Shown here in pieces: positions 11,610 to 22,787 of a stretch of 64,000 nucleotides of DNA. The stretch's first letter is position 1, and the number at the start of each line of letters is the position of its first letter. The translations under genes were made by a program, and so were the position numbers. The notes under the pieces were generated by a model. It saw nothing but the letters and a program-made list of their open reading frames with translations. It was not told the origin of the DNA and made no database searches. The stretch spans positions 434,001 to 498,000 of the forward strand of contig JAKJXP020000009.1 of assembly GCA_022225965.2 (NCBI GenBank), read 5' to 3'. The DNA comes from Diatrype stigma (lineage: Eukaryota; Ascomycota; Sordariomycetes; Xylariales; Diatrypaceae).

Positions 11610-12059
11610 TTTCCGGGTAGCTGAACCCCTGAGTCTGAGTTTCGGGGAGATGTAACTGTCTAGACACTGGTACATATGTAAAACGTAGAACGTTGCTCAA
11701 GCTATCATTGATCCTAGACCATAAAGCTATTCAACGAGATTGCGGCAGTCTCGTCCCCAGCCTCTGAAGCCCTCTAGAGGAGATGGGGTTCCAACCATAC
11801 TAAGTAGTAGTTAGTCTACGTACTCACAGAAACCACACCGGTTACTCTAGAAAGCCATTGATCGTCACCAACATCTTCTTCGCCTGCCTGAAATAGCAGC
11901 TTTTATTGGCTAAGTAGCCACTATTCTTCTGGGCTTTTACCGCAAGTGCGACCCTTGAAATGCCAAAATGTAATAGGTGTTGAATAGGTGTTGGGCTACA
12001 AGATTTCCAACAGCGGCCAGACAGACCAATGGGAGTTGCGCACCAGCGTTTATATACAT
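11610..12059. other. Intergenic 3' flank of the Axl2-like gene
   Basis: Stretch between the Axl2-like stop and the MITE. No gene seen; short ORFs overlap the repeat boundary and lack domains. Confidence 0.5.
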
Positions 12060-12563
12060 TACAGTGAGGGGACAAAATAATCCGGCCCACCTGGGAAATC
12101 CCACCAAAAAACGCCGTTTTGCTGCTCTGTCACTCCCTCATAACTTTACCAGTTTTGCCCTTAAAAGCAAAATGTAACCTGATATATATATGTAATTATA
12201 ATCGAATAAGGGTTTCTTAATATACTTTGTAAATTATATAAGCCATTAATGCGTTATATTGCATTCTTTAAAGCCTAGCGTTGGAAATTTCCAGTTCCCA
12301 TACAAAACTGGTCAGATTTGTATGAGAACCGATGATTTCTAACTTACATTTATCTTTAATATTACGTCGTTTTTGTAAATCGCATCCGTTCCAAAATGTA
12401 TTATAAGAAACCCTTTCTCGATTTTAATTCTCTTTAAAAAGAAGTATTATTCATAATTATATGACCTTTCCTGGTAAAGTTATGAGGGAGTGACAGAGCA
12501 GCAAAACGGCGTTTTTTGGTGGGATTTCCCAGGTGGGCCGGATTATTTTGTCCCCTCACTGTA
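12060..12563. mobile_element. Non-autonomous Tc1/mariner-type MITE with 91-bp perfect terminal inverted repeats
   Basis: The element itself is 12062-12561 (500 bp), flanked by TA on both sides (12060-12061 and 12562-12563), the target-site duplication expected of Tc1/mariner transposons. The left arm 12062-12152 is the exact reverse complement of 12471-12561 over 91 bp. It starts CAGTGAGGGGACAAAATAAT. The inner part continues as an imperfect inverted repeat (AAGGGTTTCTTA near 12210 against TAAGAAACCCTTT near 12400) and is AT-rich without coding capacity. The CAGTG start and TA duplication resemble impala/mimp elements of fungi. Identical arms suggest recent insertion or repair. Confidence 0.93.
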
Positions 12564-13210
12564 CCGTAATAGGCAAGTGATTAGCGTTTCTGGTGTTTAC
12601 CTACTCACAGCGCCGTAATACTGCAGGGCATCAAGATGTCCTACGTGGAAGTATATACGCAGTAACTGGAAACCTCAACAAAATGTCAAGCGTGACCGCT
12701 TTGGATCAATCCTTCGGGTTCGGGTACCTACTGTTAGGATCACCTACTGTCAGGACTCATGATGTTGATAGCTGATTACGCGATTATTCGTGCAATCATG
12801 CGAAACACTCACAGATAACGTTACTACCTACTTAGTAGGTATAATTATGGGCTGGCAAAACCTGAAAAGGGAAGGAATACTGTCGAAACACTTCAAGCCA
12901 GCTGTTGGTTGATTCCCCATCTAGAAAACTAGAACCGACAGGTAGGTTGGTATGCATGCAACGAATAGGATACGGAATAGGATATGCAAGCATTCCTTAC
13001 ACGGCAGCAGGTGGGGGGGAAGGAGTCGAATCTGAAGTGTATTGGTTGTATGTAGCATTACATTGCATTTCCGCCTTTGCAGCCTAATGCCACTTCGAGT
13101 CCGTCACGAGACAAACACCCTTGCAACTCCGGCGGTTCCAGAGCCCGGTAGCCAATGGCCCTGATGATCCGGTGTGCCGGCTTGCCTTTCTGGATTTCTT
13201 CTGGATGGTG

Positions 13211-13268
13211 CAAGGCACTCACCAGGCACTCACCAGGCACTCACCAGGCACTTACCCAGGCACTCACT
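13211..13268. repeat. Short tandem repeat, 11-bp unit CAGGCACTCAC, about 5 copies
   Basis: Direct copies of an 11-bp unit (AGGCACTCACC in phase) follow one another, the last with a one-base change and an insertion. It lies in intergenic DNA. Minisatellite by inspection. Confidence 0.9.
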
Positions 13269-14943
13269 ATGCACATTTTCACTCCAAAGGATGACTCTAG
13301 AAGGATCACTCTCCCTATCTGCAGCTCATGTAGATGGAAGGCAAAGCCCGCTATATCTAACATGGCAGGCGAAGCAGCTGCCGCCAGTTGGTGAGATTCA
13401 TTGTGTTCCAGCTGGAGGTCCCCGAGGCCTGGCCTATTGGTTAGAGTTGGAGGTTCTTCGAATATTACCTACGAATGCATTGTTAAGGAGAGCTCTTACC
13501 TCTGGCTGCTCTGATATCGGTAGACTGGGCCCGTACGGTGTTCCTCTAGGGGTCCATTCTTCGAGGAAAATAAGGTGATCGATCACATATGTATGTCAAT
13601 ATGCACGTGACTGATATGACATCGTACTTGCCTGGCCCAGGCGATTAGAATCACTTATATGCTTTTGTTGAGGTTTCAAGATTACAGTGCTTTCCGGACT
13701 CCAAGAGCTCTAAAGCACCTGGGCTCCAACTCTGTCTGGGAAGACCAAGCCGGTATGGTATGTAAGGGCGAACCATTCTGGCTGGAACCAATGATTGACC
13801 TTGTTCAACTTCCTGGGCCTACATTATCTAGGTCTATATGCTGTATACTCACCTACTATGTAGGTAGTTGGGTCACTATAACGGCATCTTTTGTTCCTCT
13901 GATTCTTCGGTGATCGTTTCTATGGCCTGGATCTCGAGTTACCACTTGATGACGTACTGCTAGATGTGAATGCCATTCAGATCTTGGTTGCCAATGTAAC
14001 TGACCCATGAATGTGATAATTCTTTCTAGAAAGTATTTGCCTCCATGCGGTGAACCGTTACTCGTTGACATCACTTGAAAGATACCCATGTAGGTAGGCA
14101 TTGTGATACTGTACTTTCTATAGCGGTATAAACTACAACCGACTTTGTATACTTATACATTAGTTACCTGTAAGAACTGACAACCCTCTCTCCTCTTCGT
14201 AGGGCTTCATATGGCTTTCAAATGCTGTTCTATCAAATAGGCATATTGTTAAATCTTACCCATGGTAGCTAGCTTATTATAAGGTCAAATCTTATAATCA
14301 GGACAGACACTTGGTAAGTTCACGCCTACTATGTAATAGAAATTTTACACATATACACACAAGCACCTCATCGCTAATCAGCTGCGCGATGGAGAATTTT
14401 CTTCTCTTACCTAAGTACATATGGAGAGATAAAGAGAACCCCGCCTTTTAGCGTTTAGATACCCAACATTGATTACTGAAGTAGGTACAAGGCCTGGGCA
14501 TTATGCTAGAGTAATGCCAATGAACAAACGCAGGGTCCAGCATCAGCCACTACATCCAGCTCGGCCTGTACGAAGTACCCCCCACTAGTTCTGCTAAGTA
14601 CCTCCCTACCCAGCTTAGTGGCGCGCCTATACGCGCCCTCGCCGGCCGCAGCACCGACACCAGTTCCTTATCCCCTCAGGATAGTATTGTATGTATCTGG
14701 TACCCCCTAGCCTAAGCAGTTGTTCGAGGTCTTGGGCCGAACTGGACATGCGTCGATACCTGCGGCCTACTACATACAAGCACCTGACGCACGCATACAC
14801 ACACCAGATACTTACCTACATACATCCATAATCCATATATACATACATACCTGCCTCATAACATACCTACGGTAGTACGCCCAACCACTGCTAGAGCCAG
14901 ACGCCAGGCACCAGACGCCAGACCAGCCGCCCAGCATTGTGCA

Positions 14944-14968
14944 CCCAGCCAGCCAGCCAGCCAGCCCA
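14944..14968. repeat. Tetranucleotide CAGC/CCAG microsatellite
   Basis: About six copies of CCAG upstream of the PP2C gene, within a wider CCAG-rich tract (14890-14990). Confidence 0.85.
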
Positions 14969-15410
14969 GCCAGGTCCCCAGCCAGGCCTTGCCCACATTC
15001 CAATTCCTCTTGCAAGCTGCCTGGGCTGCCCGCCACATCCATCCGCCCCTACTCCAACAGGTTACGCTTGCACTTAAGCAAGAACCGACCGAAACTTCGC
15101 TCCGGTCCGAGGATAATCATACACTGAATATTCAACTTCGCGCATTCGTCGGGGGAAAAAATTTCCAGAACAACATCACCGTACCGTACCATAAGAAATA
15201 CATTCGCAAGGCCTTGAGCTGACCTGGGCCGACGACCACCCACACCACCTAACGCCGACTTAGCAGTACTTCCTAGATTGCCCCTCCTTCATCTCCATCT
15301 TTTACCTTGCAGTTGATAATTCTTCCCCTCCGTCCCCGTCCCCGAACGTCCTTATTTATCATCACAATCACCACCCATTACACGCGACCTGACACCGAGT
15401 CTCTTTCGCC

Positions 15411-17384
15411 ATGGGGCAAACCCTTTCTGAACCTGTTGTCGAGAAGGTATGGCTCCTCCCTGTTCCGTGCAAATCCCTTCTCTTTGTTGGCTCCCAATCT
15501 GTCTGAATCCTGTTCCACAATGTGTCATCCATCGCCTTCCGCGCAGAACTGTTCTAGGCGCGTGCCCTCGCGAGCCTGCCAACAACAGTCCGAGCCAAAC
15601 CGCATCTTTCAGTCTCGAGATCGCTCGTCTATGCATTCTGCCTAGAACTGCTTTTCGACCCTAGAATCCCCATATCTCCCCCAACTCGTGCTGACAATGT
15701 GCTCTCACAGACTTCCGACAAGGGTGAGGATGATCGGCTACTCTACGGCGTGTCCGCTATGCAAGGATGGCGTATCAGCATGGAGGATGCCCATTGTACT
15801 GTCCTTGACCTCCTGACCCCTGAAAGCGACGACGACAAGAAGATCCATCCCTCGAGGTTATCCTTCTTTGGAGTTTTCGATGGCCATGGTGGCCACAAGG
15901 TTGCCGAATTTGCCGGAGGACGTATCTACGATATCCTGAAAAAGCAGGATACATTCAAGGCCGGCAATTACGACCAATCCCTCAAGGATACCTTCCTCGC
16001 TACCGATCGTGCGATACTTAGCGGTAAGGATCCGTCTCAATCCTATACAAAGTCCATACAAAGGAAACATGCTGATTCTGCTTATGATTCTAGACCCGAA
16101 GTATGAAGAGGAAGTCTCCGGATGTACTGCATGTGTCGGTCTGATTACAGGCGACAAAGTCTACATCGTATGTGTTTGAAAATCAACCTGACTGCCTGTC
16201 TACAGATACTAACATGGGGGCTTAGGCCAACGCTGGTGATTCCAGAAGCGTACTGGGTGTCAAGGGTCGCGCTAAGCCACTGTCATTCGACCACAAGCCG
16301 CAGAACGAAGGTTCGTGATCACTATTTGCAACTCCCACCGCTCACTTCACTTACTTATGTAATACTTGCTTTCTAGGCGAAAAAGCTCGCATCACCGCGG
16401 CTGGCGGCTTTGTTGATTTCGGTCGAGTCAACGGCAACTTAGCTCTCTCCCGAGCTATAGGGGACTTCGAGTTCAAGAAGAGTGCGGATCTTGCCCCTGA
16501 GCAACAGATAGTGACTGCCTTCCCCGATGTGGTTAGCCATGATTTGACTGATGACGATGAATTCCTGGTCATCGCCTGTGATGGTAAGTGTCACTCCAGA
16601 CACAAGTATTCCAAGAGTTTGACTGACCTTCCAACCAGGTATCTGGGATTGCCAGTCTTCTCAGGCCGTTGTTGAGTTCGTGCGGAGAGGCATTGCTGCA
16701 AAGCAGGACCTAGATAAGATTTGCGAGAACATGATGGACAACTGTCTAGCTTCCAACTCGGAGACGGGAGGTGTTGGTTGCGACAACATGACCATGATCG
16801 TCGTGGGTTTCCTAAGAGGCAGAACCAAGGAGCAGTGGTACGAAGAGGTCGCCAGTCGTGTAGCGAAAGGCGACGGACCTTGTGCCCCTCCCGAATACGG
16901 TACGCCTTCTTAGAGCCGGGGCATCTGGAGACGACACTCACTGACTTTTTGGGGCCCAGCTGAATTCCGGGGACCTGGCGTTCACCACATTTTCGACGAC
17001 AGCGACAGTGGTTATGACGTTGATGAGAACAAGTCTAAGCCTTTCGGCATAGGTGGATACAAGGGCAGGATTATCTTCCTCGGCGACGGCACGGAGGTTC
17101 TTACAGACTCAGACGATGCTGAAATGTTTGACAACTCGGAGGAGGACAAGGATCTCGCTAGCCAGGTGTCCAAGAACGCAACATCTGAGGAAGAAGCCGG
17201 CAACGACGGGCTGCCACCGAGGGCCCCATCGCCTCCACCGCGAGGAGCAAAGAACGAGGCGAGCCCTACTAAGTCTGAGCAAACTACCACGAAAGATACC
17301 CCTGCAGAGGCAAAGACGGAGAGCAGTAGTACCAAGGACGAGAGCAAGCAAGAGGAGGCATCAACGGCGGAATCCAAAGCCTGA
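15411..17384 (+). CDS. PTC2: PP2C-type Ser/Thr phosphatase, Ptc2/Ptc3 class
   Basis: Seven exons: 15411-15446, 15711-16023, 16094-16167, 16226-16310, 16377-16583, 16639-16899 and 16960-17384, giving 466 residues. The N-terminus [12 protein letters not shown] is a candidate N-myristoylation site as in Ptc2/Ptc3. PP2C motifs in order: [22 protein letters not shown] (metal-binding DGHGG), [53 protein letters not shown] and [10 protein letters not shown]. The C-terminal 100 residues are acidic and Lys/Glu-rich, low complexity. The family dephosphorylates MAPK-pathway and checkpoint kinases with Mg/Mn; the specific target here is not readable. Exon 1 encodes only 12 residues and is followed by a 264-nt intron. 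Confidence 0.93.
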
Positions 17385-18464
17385 GGACGCACGTGTCTTC
17401 CCTACATGGGCCTAGCGGCGTTTTCAGAGCGAGGTTAAGGGAGTTTTCGAGCCGGGATGTAGGGCACAGTGGAGCGGCATGAGAGATTCCGAGCAACGTC
17501 TAAAGAGAAACGGTTACGATGAAGCATATGAAGAGTCTTGTTTAGGGGTCATGTCGGGGGTCCCAGAAGGAACACGACACGATGGCTCGGTATGATGGAC
17601 GGACGGACATACACAATCCAATCTCCTTACAAAAGGGATGCGCAAAACACCACGAGCTGATGGTCGCATCTATTCATCGCGGCGGCTGGCAGACAGCAGG
17701 GCCTCTCCATCTCCCCATCTCCCTATCCTAGGAAGGTGGGAGGGTGCGGTCAAGGATGCTGGTTCCTGGACGGAGAGATTCATAGTGACTGACAGCCTCG
17801 TCGGTCGCGAGTATTCATGCCCACCCAACCAGTGCCTCATTGCAGACCTCTCATGGATTTTACATGTTTTTTTATGGCAGTACAGATAGCAGCATCATGA
17901 CGGAAATGCATTAATGTCCGACTTCAGTTGATGATGTGATGTGGTCCTATCGACTTGTCGATTTTCTGTCCTGAATTCCTGTCCTGACTTCCTGGCTTGC
18001 CGAGTAATACCTTTTCCCGAGGTCCTGACTTCTTGAGTAATTATTACATAATCTGATAATGTACGTGGTGCAGGTGCAGGTATGTCGGGTATCATGGATG
18101 CGACGGGACCTTGGGACCTCGACCGGGCGTGGGGTTGACGACGGTCGGCACTCGGTTGGCACCTGAGCAGCTCCGTCGGACGCAGTTAGCACCACCTGTT
18201 GACCCAGGCAGCCAGGGCCTGCACTGGCTAGGGGCCCTGCAGTCTCGATAAATAAATACGGGTCCAAAAATCAGTTAGTTATCGTACGTAGTGCAAAGAT
18301 TTCCAAGGTTGAATATTTGACTGGTACCACTTGCATGTGCATTTCACCACTTAACCACATCAGACGATAAATCTTTTATGTCGTCGCAGGGGCCCGTAAC
18401 TCTTCGACTGAACGCACTGCAACCCCCTTTTAGAACAACCCATATCATGTGCACAAATTAGCTC
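17385..18464. other. Intergenic region between PP2C and the PPR-like gene
   Basis: About 1.1 kb with the 3' flank of PP2C and the promoter of the next plus-strand gene. No gene or repeat recognised. Confidence 0.5.
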
Positions 18465-20834
18465 ATGTCCCTGGGAGTCAAGTCGCTATGGAGAGCCCAG
18501 ACTCGGTCGGTCTGCATCAAGGAGCTCTGCCTGGGCCCGGTTTCCAGGGAGCATCATGACAACCCGAGGCGATGGCTGTCGTTCTCAGCAGCAAGTCCAG
18601 ACCACTCCGGTAACGGAGCCAAGGCGGACGAACACCGTGAAGATCATGCAGGCAAGAAACCCCAGAGAACTCGGACGTCGCCAAACCCGACAAGGCGTCT
18701 TATCAAGCGCGCCATAAAGCTGCGCAAGTCGAATCCCGACACGCGAAAGCGTCCCTCCGTAGAAACGCTTATCAAGCCGGCAGCTCGATATCCTAGCAAA
18801 CACGGGACCATACGTAGCTTGCGCAAGCATTTCGAGAGCGCGAATAGACAGCACATCCACGACTTTTTCATCCAAGCTTTCGATAAGCCCAACGATGACT
18901 GGGGATCCACGTTGTACTTCCTGCTGGCAAACACGCCAGATTCCCAGGAATTGTTCAGCCTGAAGGTCGTGATCGGTCGGGGGGCCTCGCGTGAGGCCCG
19001 CAGAGTGCTCTCAGGCTTGGACAACAACATCGGGCAGATCGAGCGGAGGCACCAGAGCAACATCAAGTTCGAGGAATCTTTCCCCGACCCTGAAATGTTG
19101 GTGCTCAATATCTCAGGCTCGGAAATCGCGGTTCGCGACTCGCTGCGCGACATCATCAACGTGTCCGGGAAAGTCACGGCTGTCAGAGTCAGGGAGGCCG
19201 ACTTGAAGGAAAGACTTGGCGATATATGGAAGACCCACCGTCCAGGCCAGCCACTGGCCCTAGATGACGACGACGGTGAATTGGATGCTAGTGATACCAC
19301 TATGACGATACAGACCGACCGGATTCCTCAGTTGGACGAGCTTGCACGGCCAAGTCGGTACAAAAGTTATGTGCTAAAGGAACGGGCTGATAACATTACT
19401 CCGCCAGCTGAGTGGACCAAGATCTCGTTCGATAGATACGTTGCTGCTTTAGTTCATGGTGTTATGCCCACGGATCTAGCCCGAAAACTCTACAGAAATG
19501 GCCCTAGTCATCAGGAAACGGTGGTGTCCCTCCTAGTCACCATCTTCGAGTCACAGGACACGCGATCAGCCGTATCTGTTTCGGCGCTGAAGATGGCCCT
19601 GGCTTACATACACGCGAAGGGCGCTATGTTCCGACCGGCGACGCGGCGCATCTTCACGCGGGCAGAAGAGCTCGGTCTACCCTTAGATGCCGAGACGTTC
19701 GGGTTGTTCCTCGCGAGTGCGTCGCGGGCAGGCGACATTAACAACTTCAACAGCATCATGAGGCTCATGCTCCGAAAGCGGTTTTATCTCCAGAGCCACG
19801 CCTGGTACGCGTTTCTGGAGATGACGCAACACGCGAAGGCTAAGCGCATCATCATCTACAAGATGGAGCAGAAAGGTCTGCACCGCATCCCCGTATTCTC
19901 CATCGGGATGGCGCGCCAGCTGGCCCTGATCGATCTCTTACGGACTTTCGGGCACGGGTCGGTTGATATGGACCAGTTCGTGGAGACCTACGACTGGTAC
20001 GGCACCGGCGGCACGAAGTGGCTCAACACGACCACGGTCAACAAGCTGCTGGACATGCTGGGTCAGTACGGCCGCCTGGGCGCGTGCCACGGGCTCCTAG
20101 AGTACATCCACAAGACGGGGCGGTCGGTGATCGACGTCTACACGCTCAACACGATGCTCACGCACACGCGAACCACGCCCTTCCAAGCCATATTGCTCCG
20201 GTCGATACCCGGCCGCTGGCCCTGGGTCAAGCCCGACGACACGACATACAACATGCTCTTCGCCATCGCCTGGGGCTTGCGCCGGCCCAACACCCTCCGC
20301 GTCCTCTGGCGCTACGCCCTGCTCCACCGCTGCCTCAGCTCCAAGGTCCGTCACAGAATTATTACGCTGCTGCGCAGCACCGACCGCAATTCATCGAACC
20401 GCCGCTCCCTGCTCAAGGCCTGGGTGGACGTTATTGTCGGCCGGGCGGAGCTGACGGGGGAACCGGAGGAGAAGCCAGAGAAGCTGGAAGAAGAAAGAGA
20501 TAGGAAAACGGCAGAAGACCAGGGTTCCTCCTCTGCTGCGCACTACGAGCAGAAACAGAAGGCCGAGAACGCGCCGCCGTTATCACAGTCGGATTACTTC
20601 GCCATGGAGAAGCAGCACCTCGCCCAGGCGAACGGGAGGAAGCCGAGCGACATCCTCGCCGACAAGCTCATGGAAGCATACGAGATGGACCTAGAGATCC
20701 ATAAACTAATCAAGGCGGGCACGGTCCTGACGCCGGCCATGCAAAAGCAGCTGACCGTCGACATACCCCTGCGAGAGGCGAAGAAGGCGGAAGAGGCGGA
20801 TACAGTGAACGTGGAGAATGTCGCGAGATATTGA
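18465..20834 (+). CDS. Mitochondrial PPR-like protein of unknown specificity
   Basis: Intronless 789-residue protein. The first 45 residues are rich in Arg/Ser with few acids (MSLGVKSLWRAQTRSV...), a likely mitochondrial presequence. A basic stretch (TRRLIKRAIKLRKS) follows. The middle (about 300-660) is helical with pentatricopeptide-like pairs such as VSVSALKMALAYIHAKGAMF, TFGLFLASASRAGDINNFNSIM and TYNMLFAIAWGLRRPNTLRVL. The C-terminal 130 residues are charged and probably coiled. PPR-type proteins of fungal mitochondria act in mRNA maturation or translation of organelle transcripts. I do not recognise the orthologue. The segment MLVLNISGSEIAVRDSLRDII resembles an RNA-binding alpha/beta patch but that is a guess. 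Confidence 0.8.
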   Translation: MSLGVKSLWRAQTRSVCIKELCLGPVSREHHDNPRRWLSFSAASPDHSGNGAKADEHREDHAGKKPQRTRTSPNPTRRLIKRAIKLRKSNPDTRKRPSVETLIKPAARYPSKHGTIRSLRKHFESANRQHIHDFFIQAFDKPNDDWGSTLYFLLANTPDSQELFSLKVVIGRGASREARRVLSGLDNNIGQIERRHQSNIKFEESFPDPEMLVLNISGSEIAVRDSLRDIINVSGKVTAVRVREADLKERLGDIWKTHRPGQPLALDDDDGELDASDTTMTIQTDRIPQLDELARPSRYKSYVLKERADNITPPAEWTKISFDRYVAALVHGVMPTDLARKLYRNGPSHQETVVSLLVTIFESQDTRSAVSVSALKMALAYIHAKGAMFRPATRRIFTRAEELGLPLDAETFGLFLASASRAGDINNFNSIMRLMLRKRFYLQSHAWYAFLEMTQHAKAKRIIIYKMEQKGLHRIPVFSIGMARQLALIDLLRTFGHGSVDMDQFVETYDWYGTGGTKWLNTTTVNKLLDMLGQYGRLGACHGLLEYIHKTGRSVIDVYTLNTMLTHTRTTPFQAILLRSIPGRWPWVKPDDTTYNMLFAIAWGLRRPNTLRVLWRYALLHRCLSSKVRHRIITLLRSTDRNSSNRRSLLKAWVDVIVGRAELTGEPEEKPEKLEEERDRKTAEDQGSSSAAHYEQKQKAENAPPLSQSDYFAMEKQHLAQANGRKPSDILADKLMEAYEMDLEIHKLIKAGTVLTPAMQKQLTVDIPLREAKKAEEADTVNVENVARY

Positions 20835-21376
20835 AGAGGGGCGAACAAGGCAGCATTTGGGTGGTTGGGTTGGCTTGGGTTAGCTTAGTCGTTACCCATA
20901 AGACTTCTACTTGTAACAATACCTAAACAAATAGATGTACATCACTACTCAGAACTCCCAATGTGAAAGGGGTAGAGAGAACAGGAAGAATACAAAAAAA
21001 AGGTCAGTATGCTTCTGAAGTACAGACTAGTGAGAGTCCGAGTTTGTGAAGTTATATATATATATCTCCCACAAACTGCCCAGAAGCCGGAGGGATAGAT
21101 AGATTTAGACATAATAGCCTATCCGGGGCTTAACATTGAGATATCTTCGCCGAACCTTAATCATAAGACCGGTTTTTCAGAATGCTGCTACCATAAACAG
21201 TTGCAAATACTATTTTGCACATGTCCTTTTGTTGCCAAGAAATATCATAGGGAGCATAATGTGATTAATTGGTATCTCAACCGAAACGCCGTACTCCGTG
21301 AATAAATTGCTTCCCCATCCTTATGACATGAACATAAGCCCATAGCCCAATGGACACACCCAAAGCGTTCCTTTAT
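20835..21376. other. Intergenic region between convergent genes (PPR-like and IMP3)
   Basis: Shared 3' flank of two convergent genes; AT-rich, with a (TA)n run near 21054-21063. No gene seen. Confidence 0.5.
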
Positions 21377-22338
21377 TTACAAGAGCTCGAAATCATCCAG
21401 CTTGTCTCTATACTTCATGATATTCCGCTTGACCTTGCTGCCAGGAGCCCATGTGACGAAGTCCTACGACGCCACGATTAGTATCGATCGCACCTGAAAG
21501 AGTAGAGGGGTTTCGGGGAACAGAAAAAGAGGAGGCGGGCGGCAAAGACATAAACCCCCCACCACCGCTTTCCACCATCCCCCCCCCAAATAGGAACCAT
21601 CCAACAAACACATACCTCCATGGATCGCGTCACCAGAAACGCCGGGTCGGTGACGACCTCGGTGCCGACGCGGACGTGGCCCTGCTCGATCATGGTGACG
21701 GCGGCCCTCAGGTGCTCGGCCATACGCAGGCGCGTCATGACGACGGGCAGCCGCCGCCGCGCCAGCGCCGACACGGTCACGCCGTTCTCCACCGCGCTGA
21801 GCTTCGACGACGACGACAGGATCCCCATGTCGTACAGCTTGTCCAGCAGGAGCTTCTCGGTCTTCCGGCGCACGGCGTTGTCGGGCGGGAGCAGCGTCAG
21901 GCGGTGCGCGAGCTGGCGGAGGGACTGTGGTTTTTTTGTTTTTGCTTCTGTCAGCGTTTTGTTGGCGTATCTTGTCTGGCCTGCCCTGGTCATAGGTAGG
22001 GTTTTCGTGCGCTTTTTGGGGCCGCCGGCGGGATGGCGGATCAGCGGGTTTACTTACACCACATAGCCGGTTGTATTTGTTGTAATCTGTGATACATTAT
22101 ACCGTTAGCGCCTGCGATGGCATCCTTATATGCGAACAACTCCAAGGTCGAGGTATATCTAGCAGCGAGGGTGAAAAGGAAGAGGAAGAGGCTTCGATTC
22201 GTGATGCGTACCCTCCGGTTTTTGGATCATGTAACGACGTCGTACGGCGGCGTCTCTGTGGTCGTTGTCCTGCTTCCAGGTAATGAAGTCGACCTTCCGG
22301 AGCAACTTCTCCTCATGATGCTTCAACTTGCGCGGCAT
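21377..22338 (-). CDS. IMP3: U3 snoRNP protein IMP3
   Basis: Four exons on the minus strand: 22338..22212, 22086..22058, 21924..21616 and 21463..21377; all introns are GT..AG. The second exon is only 29 nt. The product is 183 residues, the usual length for fungal IMP3. It begins [18 protein letters not shown], continues [33 protein letters not shown], then an S4-like RNA-binding region ([38 protein letters not shown]) and ends [20 protein letters not shown]3 binds U3 snoRNA in the nucleolar small-subunit processome. The gene shares a 449-nt upstream region with divergently transcribed RSM18, another ribosome-related gene. Confidence 0.96.
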
Positions 22339-22787
22339 CGTGGGCGGCGTGAAATATGTAGTATACCTAGGTAGTAGGGAGATAGGAGCGATGTTGATTC
22401 GCAGAGAATCCTATTCGCTGTCTGAATGTTCACGACCTTCTACCTTAGTAGGTACCTAGAGACCGTCCTAGTATGCAGCTATGTTACACCAAACCGCCTT
22501 GCAGTGTCAATGGATCACTGGAGACTTTTACGGTGGATCTTCTTATCGATAACTGCGATAAGGACATGATTAATTCGTACCGACTCAAATAATCTTATCT
22601 AACCTTAAATAACTGACCCGCAGACGGAGGCTAGCGGTGTCGACCACCTGCAAGACCCACCTATTCGGATAGTGGCAGGGTGGAATCCCGCTGACCTAAT
22701 TCACCTAAATTTCTTATACTCCGGAGCAGAGGCGCCAACTCGACTGCAAACTATACGCACGACAAAGTTGAACGCCAATTGCCCAAG
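22339..22787. promoter_or_regulatory. Shared divergent promoter region of IMP3 and RSM18
   Basis: 449 nt separates the start codons of IMP3 (-) and RSM18 (+). It contains TACCTTAGTAGGTACCTAG near 22441, a version of the TACCTA/TAGGTA palindrome seen elsewhere in the window, and GATAAC/GATAAGG text near 22545-22562. Co-regulation of these two ribosome-assembly genes is inference. Confidence 0.5.

Larger units (their letters stand above)
12564..15410. other. Intergenic region between the MITE and the PP2C gene
   Basis: About 2.8 kb without a recognisable gene. It holds a short tandem array at 13211-13268 and a CAGC-type tetranucleotide run near 14944-14968. The last 500 nt before 15411 are pyrimidine-rich and probably 5' UTR/promoter of the PP2C gene. 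Short open frames have no domain. Confidence 0.5.

Noticed and set aside
13211..13268. CRISPR-like regular repeat
   Set aside because: Eukaryotic DNA, 11-bp units without spacers; an ordinary minisatellite.
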